NCBI GenBank assembly: GCA_964543855.1
Contig: CAZJAD010000002.1
Location: forward strand, 28,677 to 92,676
Source: CAZJAD01 sp964543855
GTDB taxonomy: Bacteria > Electryoneota > RPQS01 > DYHQ01
DNA length: 64,000 bases
Direction of reading: 5' to 3'
The notes below the pieces were generated by a model. It saw nothing but the letters and a program-made list of their open reading frames with translations. It made no database searches and had not been told where the DNA came from. Both the position numbers and the translations under genes were made by a program. Shown here in pieces: positions 35,064 to 43,405 of the stretch (position 1 is its first letter; each line of letters begins with the position of its first letter).

Positions 35064-35783
35064 CTAATGGTCGGCCCTCCAGGCAAAGAGTCCCCCGGGA
35101 TCGAGCAGTGCCTGCAATTGAGACCATTTCAATGCAGGTTGGCCTGTCGAAACCGAGAGCGTGGTTTCGTGATTCTCCGGCAACTGCGCGGACTCGGTGT
35201 CCGGCGGCATCACGCGTCGCAGGCGAACACGGAGAATAATCCCGAGACGGCCCTGTGAGCCAAACAAGAGATGGCTTACGGCCGGGTCATTGATCGTACC
35301 GGTGCCTTCTCCGGCGAGCATCTCCAGATTGCCAGCAGCGGTAAGGACTTCCATCGACATCAGGAGGCGTTTGAGCAGTCGCCGCGCAGAATCCAAGGGA
35401 GGCTCTGGCTTGGTGGCGATGAGACCTCCGAGAGTCGCTCTCTGACCTTCTCCGGCGAAGATACCTGGATAAGAGGATGCAAGGCGATGGAGCTTCGTGC
35501 CTGCCCAGAACCAGCTCGAGAACGCATCCCCCCCACTTTCTCCTTCAAGCGCCCCCATGAGAATTCCCATCGTGTCGGGACGCAGACGAGAGTAGGTTGC
35601 GGGGAATGAGCTACCGCTTCCGAGCGGCAGAATTCGGAAATGCTCGCGTCGCGCCACTTCGACGGCCCCTTGCACGGTTTCAGGACTCGCCGGTGCGATG
35701 ACCACATGGGGCTCTTCTTGGAGGAGTTGCGCTCCAAACCGGCTGCGCAGCGATGCACTGAGGTCTCGAGAAATGACTGCCAT
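35064..35783 (-). CDS. stand-alone FAD-binding type 4 (PCMH) domain protein, GlcE-like
   Basis: A 239-residue protein equal to the FAD-binding half of glycolate oxidase GlcD/GlcE-type flavoproteins. It has ILPLGSGSSFP for the pyrophosphate loop, GEGQRATLGGLIAT, and HLLFGSQGRLGIILRVRLR in place of the usual LFVGSEGTLGI. The substrate-binding C-terminal domain of GlcD is missing, and it is shorter than GlcE (about 350). It may be an accessory subunit or a partial flavoprotein; no GlcD or GlcF gene is nearby. ATG at 35783 has GGGAG seven bases upstream and begins 2 nt after uppS. Confidence 0.78.
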   Translation of the reverse strand: MAVISRDLSASLRSRFGAQLLQEEPHVVIAPASPETVQGAVEVARREHFRILPLGSGSSFPATYSRLRPDTMGILMGALEGESGGDAFSSWFWAGTKLHRLASSYPGIFAGEGQRATLGGLIATKPEPPLDSARRLLKRLLMSMEVLTAAGNLEMLAGEGTGTINDPAVSHLLFGSQGRLGIILRVRLRRVMPPDTESAQLPENHETTLSVSTGQPALKWSQLQALLDPGGLFAWRADH

Positions 35784-35785
35784 GG

Positions 35786-36528
<743 letters not shown>

Positions 36529-36532
<4 letters not shown>

Positions 36533-37833
36533 TCCCCCTTCAAAGCCTTCGCCTTCTCAATCGCCTCCTTCCCTTTGTCGGTCTCTCCCGTGCGAATGAG
36601 TGCCACTCCGTAGTTCGTCCATACCACGGGATTATCGGGGAAGTGCTCGGTCGCATTTCCAAACAGCTCTTTCGCCTTTTCGTTGTCGGCGAAGGTCCCA
36701 CCCTCCAAATAGATGACGCCCAATTGGAAGAGGACTTCGAAGTCAGTCGGGTCCAGCGCTACAAAATCGCTTAGGCACTCGATCGCTTGTGCCGTATCGC
36801 CCATTTGCAGATGGAGCTGAGAGGCGTTGTAGAGCAAATCCGTGTTGTCCGGCTGAGCGGCCATCGCTTTCTGATAGGCGTTGATTGCCTTTTCTCGGAG
36901 TTGACTGGCCGCGTTGTAGAGCGAATCCGTGCTGTCCGCCTGAGCGGCCATCGCTTTCTGATAGGCGTCAATGGTTTTCTCTCGCAGTTGATTGTAGGAA
37001 AAGGCGATGAATTTTATGGCCACCAGATCCTGAGGATCAAGGGCGAGAATGTCGTTGCAGACATCAATCGTCTCCTTATAGCGTTTCAACTCGTACAGGA
37101 TCTGCGTTAAGTTCTCCAGCATGTCAAGATGAGTGCGTTGCCATTCTTCCTCTGTCTGCCGGACCGTCGTTTCGCCTCCCTCAGTCGGTCGTGCGTGCTT
37201 CTCGATGGCGCTCCGCAAGCTACTCTCGGCTCCTTCCATGTTCCTCGCCGCCGATTGAATATTGGACTGGAGGGCATAGGTCTCCCATCTCTCGGGATCG
37301 ATGGTCATTGCGATCGCGAGAGTCTCTCGGCTCCGATTCGAGAAGTTCGTCTTCGCGACATTGCGCAGCGAATCCCGCTCGGCAGCTCCCAAGGTCGCCC
37401 AAGCGTCTCCGGCGAGCCGGCTCGCGTATGCGTTCAGGGCGCTGTCATTGTCCGCCAGGCGGAACTTCTCCACCGCGTCGTTGTATTGGAAGATCCAGTA
37501 TCTTTCGACCAGCTCGTCGATTTTGGGACGGTATTTCTTCACTCTCTTCGGGTCCTTGTCCGCGAGATTCAGGACGGCGTCAAAGGCTTTGCGCATTTCG
37601 AGGAAAAGCGCTGGCTTCTTCCCCTCATCGGCCATCTTCCCCAACAATTCCCCTTTTTCGTAGTAGCCGACAGCACTTTCGGGATGAGCTTGTATTTCTT
37701 TGTCATACCACTCCAGTGCCTTTTTGAAGTCGCCTTGCTTCCGATAGACGCGCGCCGAAGTGAGTTCCATCCCGGACTGAGCCACGACAGCGCTCAGCGC
37801 AAGTACCAAGACGGAAATGATGAGCTTTTGCAT
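36529..37833 (-). CDS. exported TPR protein with internal tandem duplication
   Basis: A 434-residue protein with signal peptide (MQKLIISVLVLALSAVVAQS) and scattered TPR units in both halves, for example ARVYRKQGDFKKALEWYDKE near the N-terminus and ECLSDFVALDPTDFEVLFQL. The segment around residues 275-340 contains two near-identical copies of a 29-residue unit (QLREKxIxAYQKAMAAQ). It is probably a periplasmic scaffold; no enzymatic motif is seen. ATG at 37833 gives the signal peptide. It leads the long co-directional block and overlaps uppS by 4 nt. Confidence 0.85.
36824..36997. repeat. 87-bp in-frame tandem duplication inside the TPR gene
   Basis: Two adjacent 87-bp copies (36824-36910 and 36911-36997) differ at roughly a dozen positions by eye. 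Each encodes 29 residues containing AYQKAMAAQ. The period is a multiple of three but shorter than a 34-residue TPR, so the copy adds helix-turn units without breaking the frame. It looks like a fairly recent duplication within the coding sequence. Confidence 0.85.
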
Positions 37834-37921
37834 GATCAGCCTCAACATCGATTGAGAAAGATATCGAAAATCATCAAGTGAAGATTGTCATCGCGAAAAG
37901 CGAAAGAGTACGGGACCGTGT

Positions 37922-37940
37922 GCTCCCACAAGGTGAGAGC
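37922..37940 (-). other. hairpin downstream of mtnA (weak terminator candidate)
   Basis: GCTCCCAC (37922-37929) and GTGAGAGC (37933-37940) pair as an 8-bp stem with one G-U and a 3-nt loop, 18 nt past the mtnA stop on the minus strand. No T-run follows directly, so factor-independent termination is doubtful. It lies in the 124-nt gap before the TPR gene, where a promoter for the 33-kb block would be expected, but I could not read a convincing one. Confidence 0.3.
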
Positions 37941-37957
37941 TTCCTGGACCTGGCGTA

Positions 37958-38950
37958 TCAGGCGAAGGGCGGTTCTTCCGTGCCGCGTTCGGTGATGAAG
38001 CTCTTAATAAGACCTGCCGGTGTGATGTCAAAAGCAGGATTCCACACATCGTAACCTTGCAGTCGTGCCAAGCCCGGGATTCCGCGCGTCAATTCTCGGG
38101 GGTCGCGCTCCTCAAGTTCCATCTCGGCGGCTCCTTTGATCGAGACATCGACGGTCGTCGACGGCGCGACCACATGGAACGGAATCTCGTAGTAGGCCGC
38201 CATGAGCGCCAGAGCGTAGGTGCCGATCTTGTTCGCGGTATCGCCGTTGCAGGCGATTCGGTCGGCGCCGACCAAGACGCGTTGAACCTCGCCGGTGGCC
38301 ATCAGAGCCGCCGCCATATTGTCGCAAATGAGTGTACACGGGATTGCCGCACGCACAAGTTCCCAGAGGGTTAGCCGGGCTCCTTGTGCTAAAGGCCTCG
38401 TCTCGCAAACGAAAACGTGCGCCACCTTTTTCTGGCGGAAGGCGGTCTGAATGACGCCGAGCGCCGTTCCAATCCCGCCGGTAGCCAGTGCGCCTGTGTT
38501 GCAGTAAGTCAGGACCTGCTCGCCTTCGTCCATAACGCTGGCGCCATGAGCCGCCATCGCTTCGCACCGGACGGCATCTTCCGTGTGAATCTGCCGGGCT
38601 TCAACGAGTGCGCGCTCTGCCAACCTGCCACGGCGTTGTTTGACAACGCGCTCCATTCGGGCCAATTCATAGAAGAGGTTGTAGCCGGTCTGGCGTGTTT
38701 CGCGCAGCCTTTCGACGGCCTCCAGTGTACTTTCGCGCGTGGCGTCCTTTCGGCGAGCGGCCAGAGCCACACCGTAGGCTGCTGCAATGCCGATGAGAGG
38801 CGCGCCACGGACTGCGAGAGATTCGATGGCGCTCGCGACTGTCTCTACGTCATGGCACCGAATCCACACTTCTCGGGACGGCAATTTGCGTTGATCGAGA
38901 ATCCAGAGCTCGTCCTTATCCCACTGGACTGGTGGCAGCGGATTTCTCAT
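37958..38950 (-). CDS. mtnA: S-methyl-5-thioribose-1-phosphate isomerase
   Basis: A 330-residue eIF2B-like isomerase of the methionine salvage pathway that opens the ring of 5-methylthioribose-1-phosphate. Catalytic Cys150 (LTYCNTGALATGG) and Asp230 (VLVGADRIACNGDTANKIGTY) correspond to C160 and D240 of B. subtilis MtnA. The RGAPLIGIAAAYG segment near residue 50 is also conserved. It overlaps the upstream PfkB kinase gene by 4 nt. No mtnK, mtnB or mtnP gene is seen in the window. Confidence 0.95.
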   Translation of the reverse strand: MRNPLPPVQWDKDELWILDQRKLPSREVWIRCHDVETVASAIESLAVRGAPLIGIAAAYGVALAARRKDATRESTLEAVERLRETRQTGYNLFYELARMERVVKQRRGRLAERALVEARQIHTEDAVRCEAMAAHGASVMDEGEQVLTYCNTGALATGGIGTALGVIQTAFRQKKVAHVFVCETRPLAQGARLTLWELVRAAIPCTLICDNMAAALMATGEVQRVLVGADRIACNGDTANKIGTYALALMAAYYEIPFHVVAPSTTVDVSIKGAAEMELEERDPRELTRGIPGLARLQGYDVWNPAFDITPAGLIKSFITERGTEEPPFA

Positions 38951-39882
38951 GGAACCTGCGTCATCTTCTGGTATTCACGGTAGCGAGCGCTCAGAGCCGT
39001 CTTCGTGATGTTTCTCAGTCCGTCCGGTCCGAATGCTTCGACATAGAAAGACCCCACGACGCTGCCCCATCCGAGGGCCCGTCGGAAGGTTGAATCATAG
39101 AAGCGGGATTGCGAGGCCAGATAGCCCAGCATTCCACCCGCGAAGGCATCGCCGGCGCCGGTCGGGTCAATGACTTCCTCCACAGGAAAGGGCGCCACCA
39201 TGAACAGCCCTTTGTCGCTCACGAGGAACGAACCGTGTTCGCCTTTCTTCACGACGACCCACTTGGGTCCCATCTGACGAATAGCGAGAGCGCCTTTGAG
39301 AAGGCTGCGTTCTCCGGTCAACCACCGCACTTCATCATCGTTTACGAAGAAGAGATCTACTTTCCCGAGGACTTCAAGCAGGCTGTCGCGCTGTGTATCA
39401 ATCCACAGTTTGAAAGTGTCCAGCGCTATGAGCCGGGCCTCCTCCACTTGACCGAGAACGGACAGCTGGAGCTGTGGGGCAATGGCAGCGAGAAAGAGGA
39501 CTCGTGGTTTTCGGAAGTGAGCGGGTATCTTGGGATTGAATTCGGCGAAGACCCCTAACTCGGTGCGAATCGTCTGCCGACCCGTGAAATCTTCGGAGTA
39601 TCGCCCTTCCCAGAGGAAGGTTTTGCCGGCCCCGACTTCCAGTCCTGAGAAATCCACGCCTCGCTCATGCAGGAAGCGGATTCTCTCATGAGGATAGTCC
39701 TCACCAACCGTGCCTACGATTCCGACGGAGCAGAACAGAGAGGCGGCATTTGAGAAATGGATGGCCGAGCCTCCCAGTATCTTGCGGGCGGTGGCCGTCG
39801 ACGTGTGCAAGACGTCAAGGGCCAGCGAACCGACAACGACCAGGTCCGGTGCGATTCGCTTGATGACGGTTTTTCTTGGCAA
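38947..39882 (-). CDS. PfkB-family sugar or nucleoside kinase
   Basis: A 311-residue ribokinase-fold kinase. It shows VVVGSLALDVLHT with a GGSAIHFSNAA glycine motif near the N-terminus, and the signature DPTGAGDAFAGGMLGYL with the catalytic Asp near the C-terminus. The substrate is not determined by sequence. The start is TTG at 39882. The stop overlaps mtnA by 4 nt, so it is translationally coupled to a methionine-salvage enzyme. A role in phosphorylating methylthioribose, a nucleoside or a related sugar is inference. Confidence 0.88.
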   Translation of the reverse strand: MPRKTVIKRIAPDLVVVGSLALDVLHTSTATARKILGGSAIHFSNAASLFCSVGIVGTVGEDYPHERIRFLHERGVDFSGLEVGAGKTFLWEGRYSEDFTGRQTIRTELGVFAEFNPKIPAHFRKPRVLFLAAIAPQLQLSVLGQVEEARLIALDTFKLWIDTQRDSLLEVLGKVDLFFVNDDEVRWLTGERSLLKGALAIRQMGPKWVVVKKGEHGSFLVSDKGLFMVAPFPVEEVIDPTGAGDAFAGGMLGYLASQSRFYDSTFRRALGWGSVVGSFYVEAFGPDGLRNITKTALSARYREYQKMTQVP

Positions 39883-39928
39883 TGTCTCACCAACGGCTAT
39901 TCAACTTAGGTCTTGTAGATTTGTAGAT

Positions 39929-39950
39929 GCGGCGCAGAGGGCTGTGCCGC
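39929..39950 (-). other. hairpin between argS and PfkB kinase genes
   Basis: GCGGCGCA (39929-39936) pairs with TGTGCCGC (39943-39950) with one G-U, closing a 6-nt loop, 7 nt after the argS stop. There is no T-run, so it may act as an mRNA 3' stabiliser or a partial terminator. Function is unproven. Confidence 0.3.
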
Positions 39951-39957
39951 GAAGGAA

Positions 39958-41598
39958 TCACATTGCTTCCGGTGCACTCACCCCGAGCAGATCCAATCCG
40001 CGAGCCAAGGCGATTTGAGTTGCACGACAGAGCGCCAGGCGTGCGGCCTGCAAATCTGTTTGGCCGCCCAACACGCGGCAGTGGTGATAGAACCGGTGGA
40101 ACTGGGTTGCCACTTCACGGAGCCAAGTCGTCAGACCATGCGGATCTTTAATCGTCGCCGCCTCGGTCACGACATCGGGGAGCTCGCGCAGACGCCGGAG
40201 CAAGTTCAGCTCCTCGACATGCTCCAGCGGAGTCAAATCAACCGAAGCATCCGGCGGCGCGACCTGTCCCTTCCGAAAAATGGATGCAATTCGGGCGTGT
40301 GCATACTGCACATAATAGACCGGATTCTCGTCGGACTGAGACTTTGCCAGCTCAATGTCGAAATCCAGAGGTGTGGCCGTGCGGCGGAGCACGAAAAAGT
40401 AGCGTGCCGCGTCGACACCGACCTCATCAATCAGCTCATTCATCTCGATGATCTCACCAGCCCGCTTGGACATCTTGACTGCCACGCCGTTGCGGAGAAG
40501 GTTCACCTGCTGGAGGATAATCACGTGAAGTTTCTCAGCAGGCTCGTCCAGAACACGCAGGGCGGCGGACATCTTCTTGGGAAAAGTATGGTGATCCGGC
40601 CCGAGAATGTCAATGAGCTCTGTGTAACCGCGTCCGAATTTGTCTACATGATAAGCGATGTCCGGCAGGAAGTAAGTCCATCGCTCGTCGCTCGTCTTCA
40701 CGACCCAGTCTTTGTCATCTCCAAAGGCCGATGTCCGAACATAGGTTGCCCCGTCCTCCTGGAACACGGCTCCCGCCTTGTCCATCCTGTCCAGCACGGC
40801 CTGCGGTCCCCCGTGTTTGCGCAACTCGCTCTCATAGAACCAGCGCGAAAACGAGACACGAAAACGCTGAAGGATTTCGCGATGCTGTTGAACATGGAAC
40901 TGGACGGCCAATTGTCCCAGATGTTCTCCCGCCTCATCCGGTGACATTTCGCAGAATCGATCGCCCTCTTTTTGGACGATGCTCCGCGCCAAGTCAATCA
41001 GGTACTCTCCGTGGTATCCGTCTTCGGGGACTTCGGTATCGCGGCCCAGGAGCGTTTCGTACCGTGCTCGCAGGGATTGCCCGAGAAGGCGCACCTGATT
41101 GCCGGAATCGTTCACATAATACTCACTGTCCACCGCCGCACCCTGAGCTTCCAGGAGACGACGGAGACTGTCCCCGACCGCGGCGGCTCGCGCGCTGACG
41201 ACATTGAGCGGCCCGCTGGGATTGGCACTGACGAATTCGAGAAGTACTTTCGCACCGGACAGTACCTGTGAATCCGAATAGGCTGCACCTTTCTCCAGGA
41301 TTGACCGTCCGACTTCGCGCAAGTAATCCGGTGCAAGAACGAAATTGATGAAACCCGCGCCGGCAACGGCATGCGACGCGATCAAACGACTATCGAGAGT
41401 GAGCTGCTCGGCAACATGAGTGGCGACCTGACGCGGCGCTTTCCGCACGGATTTCGCAAGCAGAAAGGCCACGTTCGTCGCGATATCTCCATGGGAGGAG
41501 TCTTTCGGTTTCTCGAAATGCACATCGGCATCGGGAAATGCCAGCGACTTTAGAGCGCGGCCGACCTCCTCCCGCAAATGTTCAACCGGGTCCTTCAC
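39958..41598 (-). CDS. argS: arginyl-tRNA synthetase with atypical HIGH motif
   Basis: A 546-residue class I synthetase. The N-terminal Arg-specific additional domain covers about 1-110. The catalytic core has EFVSANPSGPLNVVSARAAA split at the family signature: in place of HxGH there is NVVS at residues 132-135. EYYVNDSGNQVRLLGQS, the KMSKRAG loop, and the DALR-type anticodon domain (VQYAHARIASIFRK) are present. Length is near normal. It overlaps rsfS by 4 nt. The altered HIGH motif is the only oddity and occurs in a full-length gene, so it is probably functional. Confidence 0.95.
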   Translation of the reverse strand: MKDPVEHLREEVGRALKSLAFPDADVHFEKPKDSSHGDIATNVAFLLAKSVRKAPRQVATHVAEQLTLDSRLIASHAVAGAGFINFVLAPDYLREVGRSILEKGAAYSDSQVLSGAKVLLEFVSANPSGPLNVVSARAAAVGDSLRRLLEAQGAAVDSEYYVNDSGNQVRLLGQSLRARYETLLGRDTEVPEDGYHGEYLIDLARSIVQKEGDRFCEMSPDEAGEHLGQLAVQFHVQQHREILQRFRVSFSRWFYESELRKHGGPQAVLDRMDKAGAVFQEDGATYVRTSAFGDDKDWVVKTSDERWTYFLPDIAYHVDKFGRGYTELIDILGPDHHTFPKKMSAALRVLDEPAEKLHVIILQQVNLLRNGVAVKMSKRAGEIIEMNELIDEVGVDAARYFFVLRRTATPLDFDIELAKSQSDENPVYYVQYAHARIASIFRKGQVAPPDASVDLTPLEHVEELNLLRRLRELPDVVTEAATIKDPHGLTTWLREVATQFHRFYHHCRVLGGQTDLQAARLALCRATQIALARGLDLLGVSAPEAM

Positions 41599-42071
41599 GA
41601 TGTGAGTTTGCGACTTCTTTTCGTGCGTGGCGTCTTCGGCTTCTTCGAGGCGGTCACTTTCGTCTTTGAAACACGGCGTTTCTTCTTCGCGGCCAGCCGG
41701 GCTTTCCGTCTCAGATAGGCATCGTCGAGGATTCGAAAACGAGCGTCTCCCCAGAGGTCCTCCAGGCGATAGTACTTGCGCCAGGCTGGTTGAAAAATGT
41801 GCACGACAACATCCAGATAGTCCAGCAAGACCCAGCGCATGTTGCCGTACCCTTCCTGGTGATAGACCTTGATGCCTTGCCGGGCCATCTGCTCCATGAT
41901 GTGATCCGTGATGGCTTTCACATGCTGTCTGACGCTGCCGCTGCAGATGACGAAGAAGTCGGTGATCGCATCGAGATTGCGCAGATCCATGACCACGACA
42001 TCGTCGGCCTTTTTCTCGAGGGCGAGCTCGCCCAATGCAATGGCAAAGTGCTCTACCCGACTAAGTGCCAG
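41595..42071 (-). CDS. rsfS: ribosomal silencing factor RsfS, probable CTG start
   Basis: RsfS binds L14 on the large subunit and blocks subunit joining in starvation. The core KKADDVVVMDLRNLDAITDFF and ICSGSVRQHVKAI, then YGNMRWVLLDYLDVVVHIF, are conserved. The first possible TTG at 42035 would remove the N-terminal helix. Reading 12 codons further upstream gives LALSRVEHFAIALGELALEK, a normal RsfS N-terminus, beginning at CTG 42071, five bases after a perfect AGGAGGT. No ATG, GTG or TTG lies between. The last 40 residues are a Lys/Arg-rich tail not usual for RsfS. It overlaps argS by 4 nt. Confidence 0.85.
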   Translation of the reverse strand: MALSRVEHFAIALGELALEKKADDVVVMDLRNLDAITDFFVICSGSVRQHVKAITDHIMEQMARQGIKVYHQEGYGNMRWVLLDYLDVVVHIFQPAWRKYYRLEDLWGDARFRILDDAYLRRKARLAAKKKRRVSKTKVTASKKPKTPRTKRSRKLTS

Positions 42072-42076
42072 TAGTG

Positions 42077-42083
42077 ACCTCCT
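42077..42083 (-). promoter_or_regulatory. strong Shine-Dalgarno (AGGAGGT) that decides the rsfS start
   Basis: AGGAGGT is read on the minus strand five bases before the CTG at 42071 and about 40 bases before the first conventional in-frame start (TTG 42035). It is one of the best ribosome-binding sites in the window, which favours initiation at CTG. Confidence 0.6.
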
Positions 42084-42144
42084 GTGTTGCTAACTTGCTG
42101 CGCCTGTCAGGAACCCGTGGCAAAACAGATCAACCAGTATTCCA

Positions 42145-42711
42145 CTATCTTCGTGACTGCAATTTCAACGAGCCGTGATCCCTGCCTACTATGAGTGTCA
42201 GATCAATGTCCACGAGCTTCGCGTCGATTTCCGTTCGCACGAAGGTATGATCCATTCCGAGACTGTCGGCCAGAGCCAAGCCGCGACTGAGGTTCCCTTT
42301 CCGGTCGAGGACGAGGGTATGGTCGTGGCGGAAATGAGCCGCGTTTCCAATTTCACGTACGTCGAAGCCGCGCTCTCGCAGGGCCGGCGCGACCTTTTTT
42401 CCAATACCGCGCACACCACAGCCGTTTAGAACCTGAACCCGTGTCGGCAGAGAGCGCGCAAGAGAATCCTGTTCGCTTTCCTTACGACCTTCTTGTGTCG
42501 AAGCCGCATCTGTAACTTCTCCAACCGCAACATCTTCCACCGTTGGCTTCATAAGCGATCCCATTTGAGAGACGGTTTCGGTTACCGACAGCGGTTCGGA
42601 ATCAACTTCCGGCGGGCCTCCGGTGCGCGTGACGAGAAGTCCGATGGCCAGAAGCTGGAGTGCAATGAGAATCAGCAGCAAGCTATAGAGCCGCTTGTGC
42701 GTGCGGTCCAT
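42145..42711 (-). CDS. LytR C-terminal-domain (LytR_C) membrane protein
   Basis: A 188-residue single-pass membrane protein: a short basic N-terminus, one membrane helix (LYSLLLILIALQLLAIGLLV), a Ser/Glu-rich linker, then a LytR_C domain (about 85-185) with VQVLNGCGVRGIGKKVAPAL, GNAAHFRHDHTLVLDR and DIDLTLIVGRD. LytR_C domains are often attached to LytR-CpsA-Psr cell-wall ligases, but no LCP catalytic domain is here. rsfS lies next to LCP genes in several phyla, so the 73-nt spacing to rsfS matches a known neighbourhood. ATG at 42711 gives the helix at the right place. Function is unknown. Confidence 0.85.
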   Translation of the reverse strand: MDRTHKRLYSLLLILIALQLLAIGLLVTRTGGPPEVDSEPLSVTETVSQMGSLMKPTVEDVAVGEVTDAASTQEGRKESEQDSLARSLPTRVQVLNGCGVRGIGKKVAPALRERGFDVREIGNAAHFRHDHTLVLDRKGNLSRGLALADSLGMDHTFVRTEIDAKLVDIDLTLIVGRDHGSLKLQSRR

Positions 42712-42773
42712 TGATCCCTGCTTTGCGGATTTTGGAGAAAGATAGAAGCGGCCAGACAACTTTAAGCCCACAC

Positions 42774-42801
42774 AAAAAAGACCGAGCAGAGAGTCTCGGT
42801 C
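42774..42801 (-). terminator. rho-independent terminator of the 42842-43342 gene
   Basis: GACCGAG and CTCGGTC form a perfect 7-bp stem with an 8-nt loop, followed on the minus strand by six T residues. It lies 40 nt after the stop of the small secreted-protein gene and 60 nt before the LytR_C gene, so it isolates that gene. Confidence 0.85.
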
Positions 42802-42841
42802 TCAGGATTAAAAGACGGAGAAACGGCGATACGGCCCACCC

Positions 42842-43342
42842 TTACGGCCGGAACCTGTAGGGATAACCACTCTGCCCTGCCCAACCGTAGTAGCCGAATC
42901 CAGTGTAATCGGGAACGATGCCACGGAACGCTCCCACATGAAAGAACATATTGCTTGTGGGGCGCCAGTTGAGTTCAGCTCCCCCCACAAACTGATTTCC
43001 ATAGTTGGCCGGATTCCATTCCGCCGGACCGGATGGCTGGAACTGAATCCCAAGATGAGTGGTCACCGAAAGTGGGCGGGACACATCATAGGTCATGGTG
43101 TTCAGGTACATTCCGCGCGAGGCACTCGTCCCACCCATAAAGTAGTAACCCATTTGAACGGAGTGGGACATGTGAAGTCGCGACGGATCCAAGAGCGAAA
43201 TGGCGTTGGCTGGTATGCCAAGAGACCTATGGGAACGCAGATAGCTGCCCGTATCCCTTTGGCCTTCGTCATTGCGGAACTGGGCGGTGGCGACGGCAAC
43301 GGTCATCAAAATGAGTAGTGATGAAAGCAGAAAATGACGCAT
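42842..43342 (-). CDS. small secreted protein of unknown function, monocistronic
   Basis: A 166-residue protein with a signal peptide (MRHFLLSSLLILMTVAVATA, cleavage before Gln). The mature part is Tyr-, Gly- and Asn-rich with alternating hydrophobic patterns (SHSVQMGYYFMGGT, LSVTTHLGIQFQPSG, GGAELNWRPTSNMFFHVG). This suggests a few amphipathic beta strands, perhaps a small outer-membrane or surface protein. I do not recognise the family. ATG at 43342 has GAGGGTG five bases upstream. It has its own near-perfect promoter and a rho-independent terminator, the only gene here so isolated, so it is probably highly expressed. Confidence 0.8.
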   Translation of the reverse strand: MRHFLLSSLLILMTVAVATAQFRNDEGQRDTGSYLRSHRSLGIPANAISLLDPSRLHMSHSVQMGYYFMGGTSASRGMYLNTMTYDVSRPLSVTTHLGIQFQPSGPAEWNPANYGNQFVGGAELNWRPTSNMFFHVGAFRGIVPDYTGFGYYGWAGQSGYPYRFRP

Positions 43343-43376
43343 AAAGCACCCTCGCGATGGTCCGCCTTAATTTATT

Positions 43377-43405
43377 ATTATATAAATTTTTCCACAAAAA
43401 GTCAA
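43377..43405 (-). promoter_or_regulatory. near-perfect sigma70 promoter of the small secreted-protein gene
   Basis: TTGACT (43405-43400), 17 bp, TATAAT (43382-43377), followed by an AT-rich initiation region and a leader of about 28 nt. The TGA stop of the GlmU-like gene (43404-43402) lies inside the -35 hexamer. This is the best promoter match in the window. Confidence 0.85.

Noticed and set aside
37834..37957. Promoter for the 33-kb block in the gap after mtnA
   Set aside because: The best hexamers are poorly matched or wrongly spaced compared with the clear promoters elsewhere, so none is listed.
41995..42071. Apparent frameshift at the rsfS N-terminus
   Set aside because: A first reading suggested a lost base, but the sequence reads ATT GCA TTG GGC in one frame; the upstream residues are in frame and the issue is the start codon only.
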